Numbered from the stretch's first letter, positions 1 to 6,786 are shown. The stretch: 14,206 bases of DNA from JBDHTS01 sp039808845 (GCA_039808845.1 JBDHTS010000060.1:1-14206); one strand, 5' to 3'. Program-made: numbers and translations. The notes: a model not told the origin generated them from the letters alone.

Positions 1-123
1 GACAACGCGAAAGTCACCGTGAAGCTGATCGCCCCGATCGCCATGAACGAAGGCCTCCGCTTCGCCATCCGCGAAGGCGGAAGAACCGTCGGCGCAGGTG
101 TCGTCGCTAAGATTTTGAAGTGA
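1..123 (+). CDS. tuf: Elongation factor Tu, C-terminal fragment (5' end outside window)
   Basis: The first 40 codons in frame 1 end at a TGA at 121-123 and encode the end of EF-Tu domain 3. The closing residues, with LRFAIREGGRTVGAGVV followed by AKILK, are the near-invariant EF-Tu C-terminus. EF-Tu is the cytoplasmic GTPase that carries aminoacyl-tRNA to the ribosomal A site, and domain 3 contacts the tRNA and EF-Ts. The GTPase domain lies upstream of the window. Only 20 bp separate the stop from rpsJ and no terminator hairpin is visible there, so the str operon (normally rpsL-rpsG-fusA-tuf) probably reads through into the S10 cluster. The identity is secure; whether this is the only tuf copy cannot be told from here. 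Confidence 0.96.
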   Translation, partial: DNAKVTVKLIAPIAMNEGLRFAIREGGRTVGAGVVAKILK

Positions 124-143
124 TTATGAAGGGTTGAAGGACC

Positions 144-464
144 ATGGACACGCAAACGATACGCATCCGCCTCAAGGCGTTCGACCACCGGATTCTGGAT
201 CAGTCGACGCGCGAGATTGTCGCGACAGCGAAACGCACGGGCGCGGGCGTTCGCGGTCCGGTCCCGATGCCGACCAAAACCAAGCGCTTTACGGTGAACC
301 GTTCGCCGCATATCGACAAGAAAAGCCAGGAAGCTTTTGAAATGCGCACCCATCTGCGCCTGCTCGACATCGTCGAGCCGACCCCGCAGACGGTTGACGC
401 CCTGATGAAACTGGACTTGGCCGCAGGCGTGGACGTCGAGATTAAAATCGGCGAAGCCGCCTAA
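144..464 (+). CDS. rpsJ: 30S ribosomal protein S10
   Basis: This 106-residue protein carries the S10 signature: an N-terminal IRIRLKAFDHRILD strand-helix unit, then the extended loop region with GPVPMPTKTKRFTVNRSPH around residues 37-55, and a C-terminal strand ending EIKIGEAA. S10 sits in the 30S head near S3 and S14, and in E. coli (as NusE) also joins the Nus antitermination complex. Its length is slightly above the usual 102-103 because of a short C-terminal addition. The ATG at 144 is chosen because the family begins a few residues before IRIRLKAF. A GAAGG at 136-140 lies very close to this ATG, and a second purine run, GAAGGG at 128-133, has more normal spacing. It is the first gene of the S10 cluster and follows tuf by 20 bp. 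Confidence 0.97.
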   Translation: MDTQTIRIRLKAFDHRILDQSTREIVATAKRTGAGVRGPVPMPTKTKRFTVNRSPHIDKKSQEAFEMRTHLRLLDIVEPTPQTVDALMKLDLAAGVDVEIKIGEAA

Positions 465-487
465 GGAACTGACAAGAGGATAAAGCT

Positions 488-1237
488 ATGAGAACCGGTC
501 TGATCGCGCGCAAGGAAGGAATGACCCGCTATTTCGATAGCGAAGGCCGCCATGTTCCCGTGACCGTGCTGAAAGTCGACGGATGCCAGGTCGTGGCCAT
601 CCGCAGCCAGGAAAAAGACGGTTATGTCGCCGTCCAGCTGGGCGCGGGCATCGCGAAGGCGAAGAATGTCGGCAAGGCGATGCGCGGCCATTACGCGAAA
701 GCAAAGGTCGAGCCGAAGAAGGAAGTCGCCGAATTCCGCGTCGCGCCGGAAAACGTGCTGGAAGTCGGCGCCGAGCTGGCCGCCAGCCATTTCATCCCCG
801 GCCAGTTCGTGGATGTCACCGGCACAACGAAAGGCCGCGGTTTCACGGGCGTTCTGAAACGCTGGAATTTCGGCGGTCTGCGCGCGACACACGGCGTGTC
901 CGTCTCTCACCGCTCACACGGTTCAACCGGCCAGCGCCAGGATCCCGGCAAAGTCTTCAAGGGCAAGAAAATGGCGGGTCATTACGGCGATGAGACCGTG
1001 ACGACCCAGAACCTGAAAGTCGTCGCGATCGACGAACAGGACAACCTGCTGCTGGTCCAGGGCAACGTCCCCGGCGCCAACGGCGGCTGGGTTCTGGTGT
1101 ACGACGCGGTCAAGCGCGAACTTCCCAAGGACGCGCCGAAGCCTGCCGGTCTGCGCAACCAGAAAGCAGAAACCGGAAGCGCGAAAGCTGAAGAAGCCGC
1201 CGGGGCTTCCGAACAAAAAGAAGGTGAACAGCAATGA
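488..1237 (+). CDS. rplC: 50S ribosomal protein L3
   Basis: The 249-residue protein is a clear L3, a primary 23S rRNA binder whose central loop reaches towards the peptidyl-transferase centre. Residues 3-14 (TGLIARKEGMTR) form the usual start, VTGTTKGRGFTGVLKRWNF lies at about 110-128, and the central loop GQRQDPGKVFKGKKMAGH is at 148-165. Q151 aligns with E. coli Q150, which the methyltransferase PrmB modifies; whether it is modified here is inference. The core ends near residue 214. The last ~35 residues are an Ala/Glu/Lys/Gln-rich tail absent from the 209-residue E. coli protein. AGAGGA at 475-480 is the ribosome-binding site, 7 nt before the ATG. The stop overlaps the rplD start in an ATGA. 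Confidence 0.97.
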   Translation: MRTGLIARKEGMTRYFDSEGRHVPVTVLKVDGCQVVAIRSQEKDGYVAVQLGAGIAKAKNVGKAMRGHYAKAKVEPKKEVAEFRVAPENVLEVGAELAASHFIPGQFVDVTGTTKGRGFTGVLKRWNFGGLRATHGVSVSHRSHGSTGQRQDPGKVFKGKKMAGHYGDETVTTQNLKVVAIDEQDNLLLVQGNVPGANGGWVLVYDAVKRELPKDAPKPAGLRNQKAETGSAKAEEAAGASEQKEGEQQ

Positions 1238-1857
1238 AAGCCGCTGTAAAGAATCTGAGCAATAAAGCCGCTGGTGATATCGAACTCGACGATGCCGTGT
1301 TCGGCGTCGAGGTGCGCGAGGACATCCTGCATCGCATGGTGCATTACCAGCTGAATAAGCGCCGCGCCGGAACGCACAAGACCAAGGACATCGCCGAAGT
1401 CTCCGGCACCGGTAAAAAACCGTTCAAGCAGAAAGGCACCGGTAACGCGCGTCAGGGCTCCCTGCGCTCCCCGCAATTCGTCGGCGGCGCCATTATTCAC
1501 GGCCCCGTTGTTCGCTCTCACGCGACCGAGCTGCCGAAGAAACTGCGCAAGTTGGCCCTGCGCATGGCGCTGTCGGCCAAGAAACGCGACGGCAAGCTGA
1601 TCGTGCTGGACAGCGCGACCGCTTCGACGCCGAAAACCAAGGACATGGCGGCGCAACTGGCCGGCCTCGGCCTGGAATCGGCCCTGATCGTCGGCGGCAA
1701 GGAAATCGAGGTCAATTTCGCCCTCGCCACGCGCAACCTGCCCCGCATCGACGTGCTGCCTGCGCAAGGCGCGAATGTGTACGACATCCTGCGCCGCGAC
1801 ACGCTGGTGCTGACGAAGGACGCTGTAAGCGACCTGACCGAGCGGCTGAAAGGTTAA
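1234..1857 (+). CDS. rplD: 50S ribosomal protein L4
   Basis: The 207-residue protein is L4, which lines the 50S exit tunnel near the constriction. The long basic tunnel loop is visible at about residues 43-95, containing the family-typical KPFKQKGTGNARQGS and then FVGGAIIHGP. The globular part follows with LPKKLRKLALRMALSAK. In E. coli L4 also represses its own operon by binding the S10 leader; since this cluster follows tuf directly with no leader, the same control is not evident. The ATG at 1234 overlaps the rplC stop by 4 nt (ATGA), which favours translational coupling, and AAGGTG at 1221-1226 inside rplC supplies the Shine-Dalgarno sequence. Length and order match alphaproteobacterial L4. 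Confidence 0.97.
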   Translation: MKAAVKNLSNKAAGDIELDDAVFGVEVREDILHRMVHYQLNKRRAGTHKTKDIAEVSGTGKKPFKQKGTGNARQGSLRSPQFVGGAIIHGPVVRSHATELPKKLRKLALRMALSAKKRDGKLIVLDSATASTPKTKDMAAQLAGLGLESALIVGGKEIEVNFALATRNLPRIDVLPAQGANVYDILRRDTLVLTKDAVSDLTERLKG

Positions 1858-1867
1858 GAGGATCATC

Positions 1868-2185
1868 ATGGCAACGAAAACGAAAAAAACCGAAGCCGCC
1901 GAGTGGATGTACGACATCGTGAAATCCCCTGTCGTGACGGAAAAATCCACCATGGGTTCCGAACATGGCCAGGTGACCTTCAAGGTTCCCCTGACCGCGA
2001 CCAAACCCCAGATCAAGGCGGCGGTCGAGGCTCTGTTCAGCGTGAAGGTCAAGGGCGTGAACACTTTGGTGCAAAAAGGCAAGACGAAGCGCTTCAAAGG
2101 CTACAAAGGCTTCAAAAGCGATACCAAAAAAGCGGTCGTGTCTCTGGAAGAAGGCCAGAATCTCGACGTCGGCACCGGAATTTAA
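1868..2185 (+). CDS. rplW: 50S ribosomal protein L23
   Basis: The 105-residue protein is L23, a 23S rRNA binder at the tunnel exit and the docking site for trigger factor and the signal-recognition particle. The family pattern is plain: an early SPVVTEKS (about residues 19-26), a FKV strand followed by KPQIKAAVEALF (residues 46-57), then VKVKGVNTLVQKGKTKRFKG and a basic loop. The glutamate of the VTEK segment is typical, and the acidic trigger-factor contact in L23 lies at the surface near this region in other bacteria. A short Lys-rich N-terminal addition (MATKTKKTEAAEWM) precedes the core. AAGAGGA at 1856-1862 lies 5 nt before the ATG. The gene sits 10 bp after rplD and 20 bp before rplB. 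Confidence 0.96.
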   Translation: MATKTKKTEAAEWMYDIVKSPVVTEKSTMGSEHGQVTFKVPLTATKPQIKAAVEALFSVKVKGVNTLVQKGKTKRFKGYKGFKSDTKKAVVSLEEGQNLDVGTGI

Positions 2186-2205
2186 GGTAGGAAAGGCCTC
2201 AAGCG

Positions 2206-3030
2206 ATGGCACTGAAAAAATCAAATCCTGTCACACCCGGCACCCGCCAGCTGATCATGAGCGATCGCAGCGGTCTGTGGAAGGGCGCGCCTGAATCGTC
2301 CCTGACCGAAGGCAAGCATTCCTCCGGCGGGCGGAATAACATGGGCCGTGTCACCGTGCGTTTCCGCGGCGGCGGCCACAAGCGCCGCTACCGCGTCATC
2401 GACTGGAAGCGTCGTAAATTCGATATGGCCGGAACCGTCGAGCGCCTGGAATACGATCCGAACCGCACGGCCTATATCGCCCTCGTCAAGTACAAGGACG
2501 GCGAACTGGCTTACATCCTCGCGCCGCAGCGCCTGAAAGCCGGTGATATGGTGGTTTCCGGCGAGAAAACCGATGTGAAGCCCGGCAACGCGATGCTGCT
2601 GAAAAACATGCCGGTGGGAACGATCATTCACAACATCGAGATGAAACCCGGCAAGGGCGGCCAGATGTGCCGTTCCGCCGGCACCTACGCCCAGCTGGTC
2701 GGCCGCGATCAGGGCTATGCCCAGATCAAGCTGGCGTCCGGCGAACTGCGCATCGTCCGTCAGGACTGCATGGCGACGGTGGGTGCCGTGTCAAACCCCG
2801 ATCATTTCAACACCAGTAAAGGCAAGGCCGGTCGTAACCGCTGGCTCGGCAAGAAGCCGCATGTCCGCGGCGTCGCCATGAACCCGGTCGATCACCCGCT
2901 GGGCGGCGGCGAGGGCCGCACCTCCGGCGGTCGCCACCCGGTTTCCTTCTCCGGCGTGCCGACCAAAGGCTACAAGACCCGCAAGAACAAGACGACGGAC
3001 AAATACATCGTCCGCCGCAGGAAGAAGTAA
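2206..3030 (+). CDS. rplB: 50S ribosomal protein L2 with altered C-terminal motif
   Basis: The 274-residue protein is L2, which binds 23S rRNA, helps join the subunits and supports peptidyl transfer. It is collinear with E. coli L2 for most of its length: SSGGRNNMGRVTVRFRGGGHK at 39-59, the RLEYDPNR block at 80-87, ILAPQRLKAGD at 104-114, and NIEMKPGKGGQ at 143-153. The C-terminal segment near the peptidyl-transferase centre reads NPVDHPLGGGEGRTSGGRHP at 226-245. H230, equivalent to E. coli H229 (mature numbering), is kept. The following His, part of the usual HPHGGGEGR, is Leu232 here, and the usual PWG after HPVT is replaced by FSG at 248-250. The frame is intact and the basic C-terminus (VRRRKK) is normal. 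AGGAAAGG upstream serves as ribosome-binding site. Confidence 0.97.
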   Translation: MALKKSNPVTPGTRQLIMSDRSGLWKGAPESSLTEGKHSSGGRNNMGRVTVRFRGGGHKRRYRVIDWKRRKFDMAGTVERLEYDPNRTAYIALVKYKDGELAYILAPQRLKAGDMVVSGEKTDVKPGNAMLLKNMPVGTIIHNIEMKPGKGGQMCRSAGTYAQLVGRDQGYAQIKLASGELRIVRQDCMATVGAVSNPDHFNTSKGKAGRNRWLGKKPHVRGVAMNPVDHPLGGGEGRTSGGRHPVSFSGVPTKGYKTRKNKTTDKYIVRRRKK

Positions 3031-3045
3031 TCAGGAGCAAAGAAT

Positions 3046-3327
3046 ATGGCACGTTCAGTCTGGAAAGGCCCGTTCATCGACCGTCACCTTCTGAAGAAGG
3101 TCGAGGCGGTGCGCACGAGCGGCAGGAAAGAAGTGATCAAGACCTGGTCGCGGCGCTCGACGATCCTGCCGAACATGGTGGGCCTCACTTTTGGCGTCCA
3201 CAACGGCCAGAAATTCATTCCGGTGCTCGTGACCGACCAGATGATCGGACACAAGCTTGGAGAATTCGCCCCGACCCGCAATTTCAAGGGCCACGGCGGC
3301 GACAAGAAAGTAGCAAAGGCGGCTTAA
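3046..3327 (+). CDS. rpsS: 30S ribosomal protein S19
   Basis: The 93-residue protein is S19, a 30S head protein that pairs with S13 and approaches the A-site tRNA and bridge B1a. It shows the full signature: MARSVWKGPFID at the start, KTWSRRSTILPNMVG at about 32-46, HNGQKFIPVLVT at 52-63, and GHKLGEFAPTRNFKGHGGDKK near the end. Length is normal for the family. The start at 3046 is preceded by AGGAGC at 3032-3037, about 8 nt away. It follows rplB by 15 bp and is separated from rplV by a single base, so the two are probably translationally coupled. Confidence 0.97.
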   Translation: MARSVWKGPFIDRHLLKKVEAVRTSGRKEVIKTWSRRSTILPNMVGLTFGVHNGQKFIPVLVTDQMIGHKLGEFAPTRNFKGHGGDKKVAKAA

Positions 3328-3328
3328 T

Positions 3329-3706
3329 ATGGGACAGTCATCCAATCCGGCACGTAAACAGGACAACGAGGCCCGCGCCTATGCGAAGTACATTCGCATC
3401 AGCCCGCGCAAGCTGAACCTCGTCGCCCAGATGATCCGCGGCAAGCAGGCCGGCAAGGCCCTGACCGACCTTGACTTCTGCCCGCGCCGCGTGGCGCAGG
3501 ACGTGAAGAAGGTCCTGCAGTCCGCCGTTTCTAACGCGGAAAACAACCACGGTCTGGACGTCGATCGTCTCTACGTTTCGGAAGCGACCGTCGGCAAGGC
3601 CGTCAAGATGCGCCGCTTCCATGCGCGCGGCCGCGGTCGGTCCGCCCCCGTCGAGAAATTTTTCAGCCGCCTGACGGTGGTTGTCCGCGAACGCGAAGGA
3701 GCTTAA
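3329..3706 (+). CDS. rplV: 50S ribosomal protein L22
   Basis: The 125-residue protein is L22, which binds all domains of 23S rRNA and sends a beta hairpin into the exit tunnel opposite L4. The core starts at ARAYAKYIRISPRKLNLVAQ (about 15-34), followed by the helix with DVKKVLQSAVSNAENN. The tunnel hairpin lies at about 85-118, with the conserved KAVKMRRFHARGRGR and then a closing strand. This hairpin is where macrolide-resistance changes map in other bacteria; nothing in the sequence suggests one here. The ATG lies one base after the rpsS stop. AAAGG at 3315-3319, inside rpsS, is the likely Shine-Dalgarno. The first ~14 residues are a polar extension. Confidence 0.97.
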   Translation: MGQSSNPARKQDNEARAYAKYIRISPRKLNLVAQMIRGKQAGKALTDLDFCPRRVAQDVKKVLQSAVSNAENNHGLDVDRLYVSEATVGKAVKMRRFHARGRGRSAPVEKFFSRLTVVVREREGA

Positions 3707-3710
3707 GAAT

Positions 3711-4397
3711 ATGGGTCACAAGGTCAATCCAATCGGTCTGCGCGTCGGCATCAACCGCACCTGGGACAGCCGCTGGTTCTCGGACCGCGATTACGCGAAG
3801 CGCCTGGTCGCCGACCTGAAGCTGCGCGAATACATCAAGGACCGCCTGAAAGCCGCCGGCATCAGCAAGGTGGTGATCGAGCGCGCCGCGCAGAATACGA
3901 AAGTCACCGTGCACACCGCCCGCCCCGGCGTCATCATCGGCAAAAAAGGGGCAGATATCGAGAAACTGCGCAAGGACCTGTCGTCCCGCGCCGGTTCGGA
4001 AGTGTCCCTGAACATCGTTGAGATCCGCAAGCCGGAAATCGATGCGCAGCTGGTCGCCGAAGGCGTCTGCCAGCAGCTGGAGCGCCGCGTGTCGTTCCGC
4101 CGCGCCATGAAGCGCGCCGTGCAGTCGGCGCAGCGCCTGGGCGGCCAGGGCATCCGGATCAACGTGGCGGGCCGCCTGGGCGGCGCCGACATCGCCCGGA
4201 CGGAGTGGTACCGCGAGGGCCGCGTGCCGCTGCACACCCTGCGCGCCGACCTGGATTACGGTTTCGCCGAGGCTTTGACAACGTTCGGCATTATCGGCGT
4301 GAAGGTCTGGATCTATAAGGGCGATATCATGGAACACGACCCGATGGCCCGCGACAAGCGTTCCGCCGAGGGCGGAACCAGCGCGCCGCGCACTTAA
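3711..4397 (+). CDS. rpsC: 30S ribosomal protein S3
   Basis: The 228-residue protein is S3, in the 30S head at the mRNA entry channel, where it helps unwind mRNA. It begins MGHKVNPIGLRVGINRTWDSRW, the classic S3 N-terminus. A type-2 KH domain follows with the GXXG loop as GKKG at 77-80, then the C-terminal domain with RRVSFRRAMKRA and RTEWYREGRVPLHTLRA. The conserved arginines of the helicase face lie in these C-terminal helices. The frame stays open upstream to a TTG at 3681, but that start overlaps rplV. The ATG at 3711 matches the family and has GAAGGAG at 3695-3701, 9 nt away. It is 4 bp downstream of rplV. Confidence 0.97.
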   Translation: MGHKVNPIGLRVGINRTWDSRWFSDRDYAKRLVADLKLREYIKDRLKAAGISKVVIERAAQNTKVTVHTARPGVIIGKKGADIEKLRKDLSSRAGSEVSLNIVEIRKPEIDAQLVAEGVCQQLERRVSFRRAMKRAVQSAQRLGGQGIRINVAGRLGGADIARTEWYREGRVPLHTLRADLDYGFAEALTTFGIIGVKVWIYKGDIMEHDPMARDKRSAEGGTSAPRT

Positions 4398-4418
4398 TAA
4401 AGGATAAGGAAACACGTC

Positions 4419-4832
4419 ATGTTGCAACCGAAGAAGACCAAATACCGCAAGCAGCATAAAGGCCGCATCCATGGCGTTGCGACCAGCGGCGCGACCCTGG
4501 CCTTCGGCGATTACGGCCTGAAGGCGCTGGAGCCGGAACGCCTGACCGCGCGTCAGATCGAGGCGGCCCGCCGCGCGATCACGCGTCACATGAAACGCCA
4601 GGGCCACGTCTGGATCCGCATCTTTCCCGATGTGCCGGTTTCGAAGAAGCCGCTGGAAGTGCGGATGGGTTCCGGTAAAGGCGCCCCGGAATGGTGGGCC
4701 GCGCGCGTGAAGCCGGGCCGCATCCTGTTCGAGGTGGACGGCGTCAGCCAGCAGATCGCCCGCGAGGCGATGGAACTGGCCGCGGCCAAGCTGCCCATCA
4801 AAACCAAGTTTGTCGGTCGTATCGGCGAGTAA
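4419..4832 (+). CDS. rplP: 50S ribosomal protein L16
   Basis: The 137-residue protein is L16, a late-assembling 50S protein that organises the A-site region and contacts tRNA. The signature is complete: MLQPKKTKYRKQHKGR, then LTARQIEAARRAITRHMKRQG at 42-62, VWIRIFP at 64-70, and PLEVRMGSGKGAPEWWAA at 78-95. R82 corresponds to E. coli R81, which the oxygenase YcfD (RoxA) hydroxylates; whether that happens here is unknown. The end (AAAKLPIKTKFV) is standard. Length is normal. A purine-rich stretch with AAGGAAA before the ATG acts as ribosome-binding site. It lies 21 bp after rpsC and 23 bp before rpmC. Confidence 0.97.
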   Translation: MLQPKKTKYRKQHKGRIHGVATSGATLAFGDYGLKALEPERLTARQIEAARRAITRHMKRQGHVWIRIFPDVPVSKKPLEVRMGSGKGAPEWWAARVKPGRILFEVDGVSQQIAREAMELAAAKLPIKTKFVGRIGE

Positions 4833-4855
4833 CGGAAAAGATTAAGGAGACCGCC

Positions 4856-5128
4856 ATGGCGGACAAGAAGAAGAAAAAAGAGACACTGGACGGCAAGACG
4901 CCGGACGAACTGCAAAAGGATCTAATGGACCTGAAGAAGCAGCAGATGAATCTGCGTTTTCAGAAAAGCCAGGGCCAGCTGTCGAACACGGCGCAGATCC
5001 GCGAAGTCCGCCGCCAAGTCGCTCGCGTGAAAACCGCCATGGGCGGCGCGAAAAACGCCGCAGGATCAAAGGCCGCGCCGAAGAAAAAGGCTGCCGCCAC
5101 GAAAAAAACCGGCAAAAAGGCCGCTTGA
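4856..5128 (+). CDS. rpmC: 50S ribosomal protein L29 with Lys/Ala-rich C-terminal tail
   Basis: The 90-residue product contains the two-helix L29 core at about residues 10-62: TPDELQKDLMDLKKQQMNLRF then a helix with AQIREVRRQVARVKT. L29 sits at the tunnel exit next to L23 and helps receive chaperones and targeting factors. Typical L29 is 60-70 residues. Here residues 63-90 are an added tail made almost only of Lys, Ala, Gly and Thr, and the N-terminus has a run of five lysines. The open frame reaches far upstream into rplP. The ATG at 4856 is chosen because it gives the family start and AAGGAGA at 4843-4849 lies 6 nt before it. The tail resembles those of the neighbouring S17 and of L30. Confidence 0.95.
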   Translation: MADKKKKKETLDGKTPDELQKDLMDLKKQQMNLRFQKSQGQLSNTAQIREVRRQVARVKTAMGGAKNAAGSKAAPKKKAAATKKTGKKAA

Positions 5129-5147
5129 GGATATAGGAGAACGTTAA

Positions 5148-5477
5148 ATGCCACGCCGCGTACTTGAAGGAAATATCGTCAGCGACAAGATGGACAAGAC
5201 CGTCACGGTTCTGGTCGAGCGCCGTTTTATGCACCCGGTCTATAAAAAATTCGTCCGCAAGAGCGACAAATATGCTGCGCATGACGAGCAAAACGCGTAT
5301 AAGACCGGCGACCGCGTCCTGATCGAGGAATGCCGGCCGATTTCCAAGCGCAAAACCTGGCGCGTGATCAGTACCGCATCCGGCGAAGTCCGTGAGGCCG
5401 CGGCCGCTCCGAAAGAACAAGCTGCTGCGAAGAAAACGGCGGCCAAAAAGGCGGCCGCTAAAAAAACCAAGAAGTAG
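5148..5477 (+). CDS. rpsQ: 30S ribosomal protein S17 with Lys/Ala-rich C-terminal tail
   Basis: The 109-residue product is S17, a primary 16S rRNA binder of the 30S body with an OB fold. The core spans residues 1-80: RRVLEGNIVSDKMDKTVTVLVER, then HPVYKKFVRKSDKYAAHDE, then GDRVLIEECRPISKRKTWRV. Usual S17 is about 80-90 residues. From residue 83 on there is a low-complexity tail of Ala and Lys ending AAKKAAAKKTKK, similar to the L29 tail about 350 bp upstream. The tail is positively charged and probably disordered; binding to rRNA is a reasonable guess but not shown. AGGAGA at 5135-5140 lies 7 nt before the ATG. The gene follows rpmC by 19 bp. Confidence 0.95.
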   Translation: MPRRVLEGNIVSDKMDKTVTVLVERRFMHPVYKKFVRKSDKYAAHDEQNAYKTGDRVLIEECRPISKRKTWRVISTASGEVREAAAAPKEQAAAKKTAAKKAAAKKTKK

Positions 5478-5507
5478 GACGTGATAACGATTTAAAGGCA
5501 GACGATC

Positions 5508-5876
5508 ATGATACAGATGCAAACGGAAATGGAAGTGGCGGACAACAGCGGCGCGCGCCGTGTTGAATGCATCAAGGTGCTGGGCGGGTCCCATCGCCGC
5601 ACGGCCAGCGTCGGCGACAGAATCGTCGTTTCGGTGAAGGACGCCATTCCGCGCGGCAAGGTGCAGAAAGGCACTGTGCAGCAGGCCGTGATCGTGCGCA
5701 CCAAATTCCCGCTGAAGCGCGCCAACGGCGAAGCCATCCGCTTCGACACCAATGCCGTCGTCCTGATCAACAAACAGGGCGAACCGATCGGCACGCGTAT
5801 TTTTGGCCCCGTGACCCGCGAGCTGCGTGGCAAGGGCTACATGAAAATCATTTCGCTGGCGGCGGAGGTGCTGTGA
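5508..5876 (+). CDS. rplN: 50S ribosomal protein L14
   Basis: The 122-residue protein is L14, at the subunit interface forming bridges to 16S rRNA and the binding platform for the silencing factor RsfS in other bacteria. It has the canonical start MIQMQTEMEVADNSGARRV, then CIKVLGGSHRR at 21-31, VSVKDAIPRGKVQKG at 41-55, and GTRIFGPVTRELR near 96-108. Length is exactly that of the family. It lies 30 bp after rpsQ; in E. coli this junction separates the S10 and spc operons, but here no terminator or strong promoter is visible in the gap, so the clusters are probably co-transcribed. Its TGA overlaps the rplX ATG by one base (TGATG), which favours coupled translation. Confidence 0.97.
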   Translation: MIQMQTEMEVADNSGARRVECIKVLGGSHRRTASVGDRIVVSVKDAIPRGKVQKGTVQQAVIVRTKFPLKRANGEAIRFDTNAVVLINKQGEPIGTRIFGPVTRELRGKGYMKIISLAAEVL

Positions 5877-6202
5877 TGGCTAACGCGAAACTGAAGATCA
5901 AGAAAGGCGACACAGTCGTGATCCTGACGGGCCGCAACAAGGGCGCGAAGGGTGAAGTTCTGCAGGTCATGCCGGAAGAACGCCGCGTGATCGTGCAGGG
6001 TGTGAACGTCGCGACGAAGCATATCAAGCCAAGCCAGCAAAACCCGCAGGGCGGCCTGGTGAAAAGCGAGCGCGCGATACACGTTTCCAACGTGGCCTTG
6101 GCCGACCCGAAAACGGGCGCGGGCAGTCGCGTGGGCCACAAGGTTTTGAAAGACGGTAAGAAAGTCCGCGTCGCCCGGAAATCCGGCGAGACGGTTGAAT
6201 AA
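5876..6202 (+). CDS. rplX: 50S ribosomal protein L24
   Basis: The 108-residue protein is L24, one of the two assembly initiators of the 50S subunit, located near the tunnel exit. The KOW motif is at about residues 7-34 (IKKGDTVVILTGRNKGAKGEVLQV), followed by the conserved VQGVNVATKHIKPSQ and GGLVKSERAIHVSNVALADP. Length is in the normal range. The frame is open upstream inside rplN. The ATG at 5876, overlapping the rplN stop by one base, gives the family start MANAKLKIKKGD, and GGCGGAGG at 5862-5869 lies 6 nt before it. The gene is followed by rplE after 11 bp. Confidence 0.97.
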   Translation: MANAKLKIKKGDTVVILTGRNKGAKGEVLQVMPEERRVIVQGVNVATKHIKPSQQNPQGGLVKSERAIHVSNVALADPKTGAGSRVGHKVLKDGKKVRVARKSGETVE

Positions 6203-6213
6203 GGAAGACGATC

Positions 6214-6771
6214 ATGGCTGCTGCGAACACAAAACCGCGTTTCCAGGAACGCTACGAAAAAGAGATCAAGCCGGCGCTGCTGAAAAAGTATGGCTATAAA
6301 AACGCCATGCAGACGCCGCGCCTGGAAAAGATCGTGCTGAATATGGGCGTGGGCGAGGCCACGGGCAACCGGGCCTTCATCGACGCCGCCGTGAAGGACA
6401 TGGCCCGCATCGCCGGCCAGAAGCCGGTCGTGACCCGCGCCCGCCAATCCAACGCCTCCTTCAAGGTGCGCGAGGATATGGCCATCGGCGTGAAAGTCAC
6501 CCTGCGCCGCGAACGCATGTATGAATTCCTGGACCGCCTGGTGACGATCGCCCTGCCCCGCGTCCGCGACTTCCGCGGCGTCAACGGGAAAAGCTTCGAC
6601 GGCCGCGGCAACTACGCCATGGGCGTTAAGGAACATATCATTTTCCCTGAAATCGACTTTGATAAAGTCGACAAGAGCCAGGGCATGGATATCGTGATCT
6701 GCACCTCGGCCAAAACCGACGAGGAAGCGAAAGAACTGCTGAAGGGCTTCGAAATGCCCTTCCGGAATTGA
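6214..6771 (+). CDS. rplE: 50S ribosomal protein L5
   Basis: The 185-residue protein is L5, which binds 5S rRNA in the central protuberance and contacts S13 across the subunit interface and the P-site tRNA. Family blocks are evident: RLEKIVLNMGVGEA at 37-50, AGQKPVVTRAR at 68-78, IGVKVTLRRERMYEFLDRLV at 92-111, then RVRDFRGV and the hallmark FDGRGNYAMGVKEHIIFPEID. It ends GFEMPFRN, as usual. Length is about six residues longer than E. coli L5 because of a short polar N-terminus. It follows rplX by 11 bp and has AAGGAAG just before its start. Confidence 0.97.
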   Translation: MAAANTKPRFQERYEKEIKPALLKKYGYKNAMQTPRLEKIVLNMGVGEATGNRAFIDAAVKDMARIAGQKPVVTRARQSNASFKVREDMAIGVKVTLRRERMYEFLDRLVTIALPRVRDFRGVNGKSFDGRGNYAMGVKEHIIFPEIDFDKVDKSQGMDIVICTSAKTDEEAKELLKGFEMPFRN

Positions 6772-6786
6772 GAAAGGACCGTAACG

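Noticed and set aside
982..2097. Long minus-strand open frame opposite rplC, rplD and rplW
   Set aside because: Antisense shadow of conserved genes; composition is artefactual and no domain is recognised.
3681..3710. Upstream TTG start for rpsC
   Set aside because: It would overlap rplV by 26 bases and add residues not found in S3; the ATG at 3711 has a good Shine-Dalgarno and the canonical MGHKVNPIG start.
5102..5466. Runs of seven As in rpmC (5102-5108) and rpsQ (5460-5466) as possible programmed frameshift sites
   Set aside because: The zero-frame codons are AAA AAA ACC, not the X XXY YYZ arrangement of a -1 slippery heptamer, and both frames end normally soon after. They are best seen as part of the Lys-rich tails.
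5478..5507. Possible S10/spc operon boundary between rpsQ and rplN
   Set aside because: The 30-bp gap contains no hairpin with T-run and no paired -35/-10 boxes, so no boundary is called.
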